Assembly: GCF_902499125.1 (NCBI RefSeq)
Contig: NZ_CABVPX010000028.1
Span: 37,458 to 101,457, forward strand
Direction of reading: 5' to 3'
Origin: Burkholderia arboris
Lineage (GTDB): Bacteria > Pseudomonadota > Gammaproteobacteria > Burkholderiales > Burkholderiaceae
Length of the DNA stretch: 64,000 nt
Shown: positions 62,400 through 64,000 of the stretch, one piece after another
Position numbering within the stretch: the first letter of the stretch is position 1
Layout of the letters: every line of letters starts with the position of its first letter
Translations under genes and position numbers: made by a program
The notes under the pieces: generated by a model
Seen by the model: the letters and a program-made list of their open reading frames with translations, nothing else
Database searches by the model: none
What the model was told of the DNA's origin: nothing

Positions 62400-64000
62400 T
62401 TGAATACAAAAGACCCTCAGGAATTCGCGGAGCTGACTGCCGCGCAGATGGAAATGTGGTTTTCGCAGAAACTCGAACCCGACAACCCGTTGTTCGACAG
62501 CCGTGGCTATGTGGATATCAATGGCGCGCTAGATCGTCCGGCCTTCGAGGCGGCATTAAGCCGTGTTATCCAGGAAGCCCGGAGCCTGCATTTTCGCTTT
62601 CTCGAAACACCGGCCGGGCCCTTGCAGTTTGAATGCGAACCGGATGCATTCGGGCTGGATTTTATCGATGTGTCGAATGAAGCAGACCCGTTTTCAGCTT
62701 GCTGGAATGTCATGCAGATCGAGTCGAGCACGGCGTTCGACCTGCTCTCCGGCAAGCTGTTCAGCCAGATGCTGTTCAAGCTCGGCGACGAGCGTTATGT
62801 CTGGTACCAGCGCTATCACCATATCGTGATGGATGGGGCGAGCATCCCGCTCGTGACACGCCGGGTTGCCCAGATTTACACGGCACTGACGCGACAGCAG
62901 CCCGTCCCCGACGCGGATTTCGGCGCGACTGACCTGATGACGGACGGCGACCGCTCGTACCGGTCATCGTCGCGCTACGCGAACGACCGCCAGTATTGGC
63001 AAGACTACGTCGACACCCTGCCTGCTCCGGAAACCCTGGCCGGTACGACGCCGCGCGCGAGCGGCTTTTTCAGGCGGGAATCCGCGCCGCTTCCGCTTGC
63101 GTTTGTCGAACAGCTCGACCGGATCGAGACGCAGATCGCGAAGTGGCCGCTCGTTCTCACGGCCATCGTGGCGGCGTACCTTTACCGAACGAGCAACGGC
63201 CGGACTACCGTGTTCGATTTCCCGGTATCGGCGCGCACGAAGGAGACGCGCACACTGCCCGGGATGTTCGCCAACATCCTGCCGATGCGGCTGCCTCTTG
63301 CGCCGCACATGACGCTCGTGGAATTGACGCGGCACGTGAGCACCGAAGTCTTCTCGCACATGAAGCACCAGCAGTTCCGCGTGAAGGAGATCAAGCAGCT
63401 GCGCGGTGCGGTCACCGCACCGGTCTTCGGTCCGCGCATCAATATCGTGCCGTACGGCAACCGGTGGGAATTCGGCGAGAGCCGTGCGACCCTGCATGCG
63501 CTCGCCAATGGCCTCGTCAACGATTTCGCGGTGACCGTGACAGGAGATCCGCGCGATCCCGGGTGTACGTTGCACGTGGACGCGAATGCCGAGCTTTACG
63601 ACAACGCAAGTGTGCTGGCGCATCGAACGCGGCTGCTGCATTTTATCGAGTCCGCGCTCGCCGATCCTGAGCGGCCGATCGGGCAAATCGACCTGCTCGA
63701 TGCCGACGAGCGGCATCTGCTGCTGCACACGTGGAATGCGACGGCGTCTGCTTACCCCGAACACCAGTGCATCCACGAACTCGTCGAGGCGCAGGCCCGG
63801 CAAACCCCCGAGGCCGTCGCGCTCGTCGCGGACCACGAGCACCTCTCCTATGCCGCCCTCAACGCCCGCGCCAACCGGCTCGCGCATCACCTCGTCGAGC
63901 TGGGTGTCGGGCCCGATACACTCGTTGCCGTGTGCGCCGAGCGCAGCGTCGCGATGGTCGTCGCGCTGCTCGCCGTGTTCAAGGCCGGCGGCGCTTACCT
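62400..64000 (+). CDS. nonribosomal peptide synthetase, first module (3' end outside window)
   Basis: 533 complete codons are visible with no stop. A condensation domain occupies about residues 15-440, with active-site HHIVMDG near 139 and FDFPVSARTKETRTLPGMFA near 265. The adenylation domain starts at about 455 (YPEHQCIHELVEAQARQTPE, then LSYAALNARANRLAHHLVEL) and runs out of the window at FKAGGAYL. Starting with a C domain suggests an acylated product or a product built on an aryl starter (EntF-like). TTG at 62400 has GAGG 7 nt upstream; an ATG at 62385 lacks one. Confidence 0.88.
   Translation, partial: MNTKDPQEFAELTAAQMEMWFSQKLEPDNPLFDSRGYVDINGALDRPAFEAALSRVIQEARSLHFRFLETPAGPLQFECEPDAFGLDFIDVSNEADPFSACWNVMQIESSTAFDLLSGKLFSQMLFKLGDERYVWYQRYHHIVMDGASIPLVTRRVAQIYTALTRQQPVPDADFGATDLMTDGDRSYRSSSRYANDRQYWQDYVDTLPAPETLAGTTPRASGFFRRESAPLPLAFVEQLDRIETQIAKWPLVLTAIVAAYLYRTSNGRTTVFDFPVSARTKETRTLPGMFANILPMRLPLAPHMTLVELTRHVSTEVFSHMKHQQFRVKEIKQLRGAVTAPVFGPRINIVPYGNRWEFGESRATLHALANGLVNDFAVTVTGDPRDPGCTLHVDANAELYDNASVLAHRTRLLHFIESALADPERPIGQIDLLDADERHLLLHTWNATASAYPEHQCIHELVEAQARQTPEAVALVADHEHLSYAALNARANRLAHHLVELGVGPDTLVAVCAERSVAMVVALLAVFKAGGAY

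Noticed and set aside
1..64000. CRISPR arrays, rRNA and tRNA genes
   Set aside because: No regularly spaced short repeats and no cloverleaf or rRNA-like segment was found by eye. A tRNA-detection program would be decisive.

Overview
The window is GC-rich DNA with Burkholderia-type gene content, most likely from the Burkholderia cepacia complex. The evidence is the codon use, the CRP/FNR-type regulators, the MHS transporter, the extra RpoD and the NRPS, and the look is that of a secondary replicon. No rRNA, tRNA or CRISPR array was seen. All functional calls come from reading translated sequence and motifs; no database search was possible.

Region 1 (1-26.3 kb) is a block of stress, envelope and metabolism genes: a Spy/CpxP-like protein, PRC-barrel protein plus transketolase, a cation:proton antiporter, CsbD, many very small proteins (DUF3309-like, DUF3096-like and others), an acyl-lipid desaturase, two near-identical OsmB-like lipoproteins, two CRP/FNR-family regulators, a 2881-residue cyclic beta-1,2-glucan synthase-like enzyme and a slipin. 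Reading the intergenic regions shows a recurring 14-bp dyad, GTACG-N4-CGTAC or close variants. In ten cases a -10-like hexamer (T/C-A-N-N-N-T) begins exactly 22 nt downstream, which places the dyad at -41.5. This is the geometry of an FNR/CRP class II activator site but with a different half-site. It ties most transcription units of this block into one putative regulon and is the main discovery candidate.

Region 2 (26.3-49.8 kb) is accessory DNA with lower GC in places and many broken insertion sequences (IS21, IS3 and another DDE/integrase-core family). It carries a second, complete RpoD-type sigma factor, a VapBC toxin-antitoxin pair, an AraC regulator divergent from an amidohydrolase, and an RHS toxin with a candidate immunity gene and an unusual secreted partner built of TIG domains and repeated cysteine-bearing modules. 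It also holds a di-haem cytochrome c peroxidase, an amidase and a LysR regulator. A degenerate ISL3 copy also sits inside region 1 near 12.5 kb.

Region 3 (50-61.5 kb) is catabolic: an MHS-family transporter, a LuxR regulator with a cupin, an AraC regulator, and a tightly coupled operon encoding a phthalate-dioxygenase-type reductase, Rieske oxygenase alpha and beta subunits, an isochorismatase-fold protein that lacks the usual catalytic residues, a short-chain dehydrogenase and a dienelactone hydrolase fused to an NTF2/SnoaL-like domain. Substrate unknown.

Region 4 (61.5-64 kb) has a strong Rho-independent terminator, an AT-rich stretch with a Fur-box-like sequence, and the first part of a nonribosomal peptide synthetase (condensation domain, start of adenylation domain) that runs off the window.
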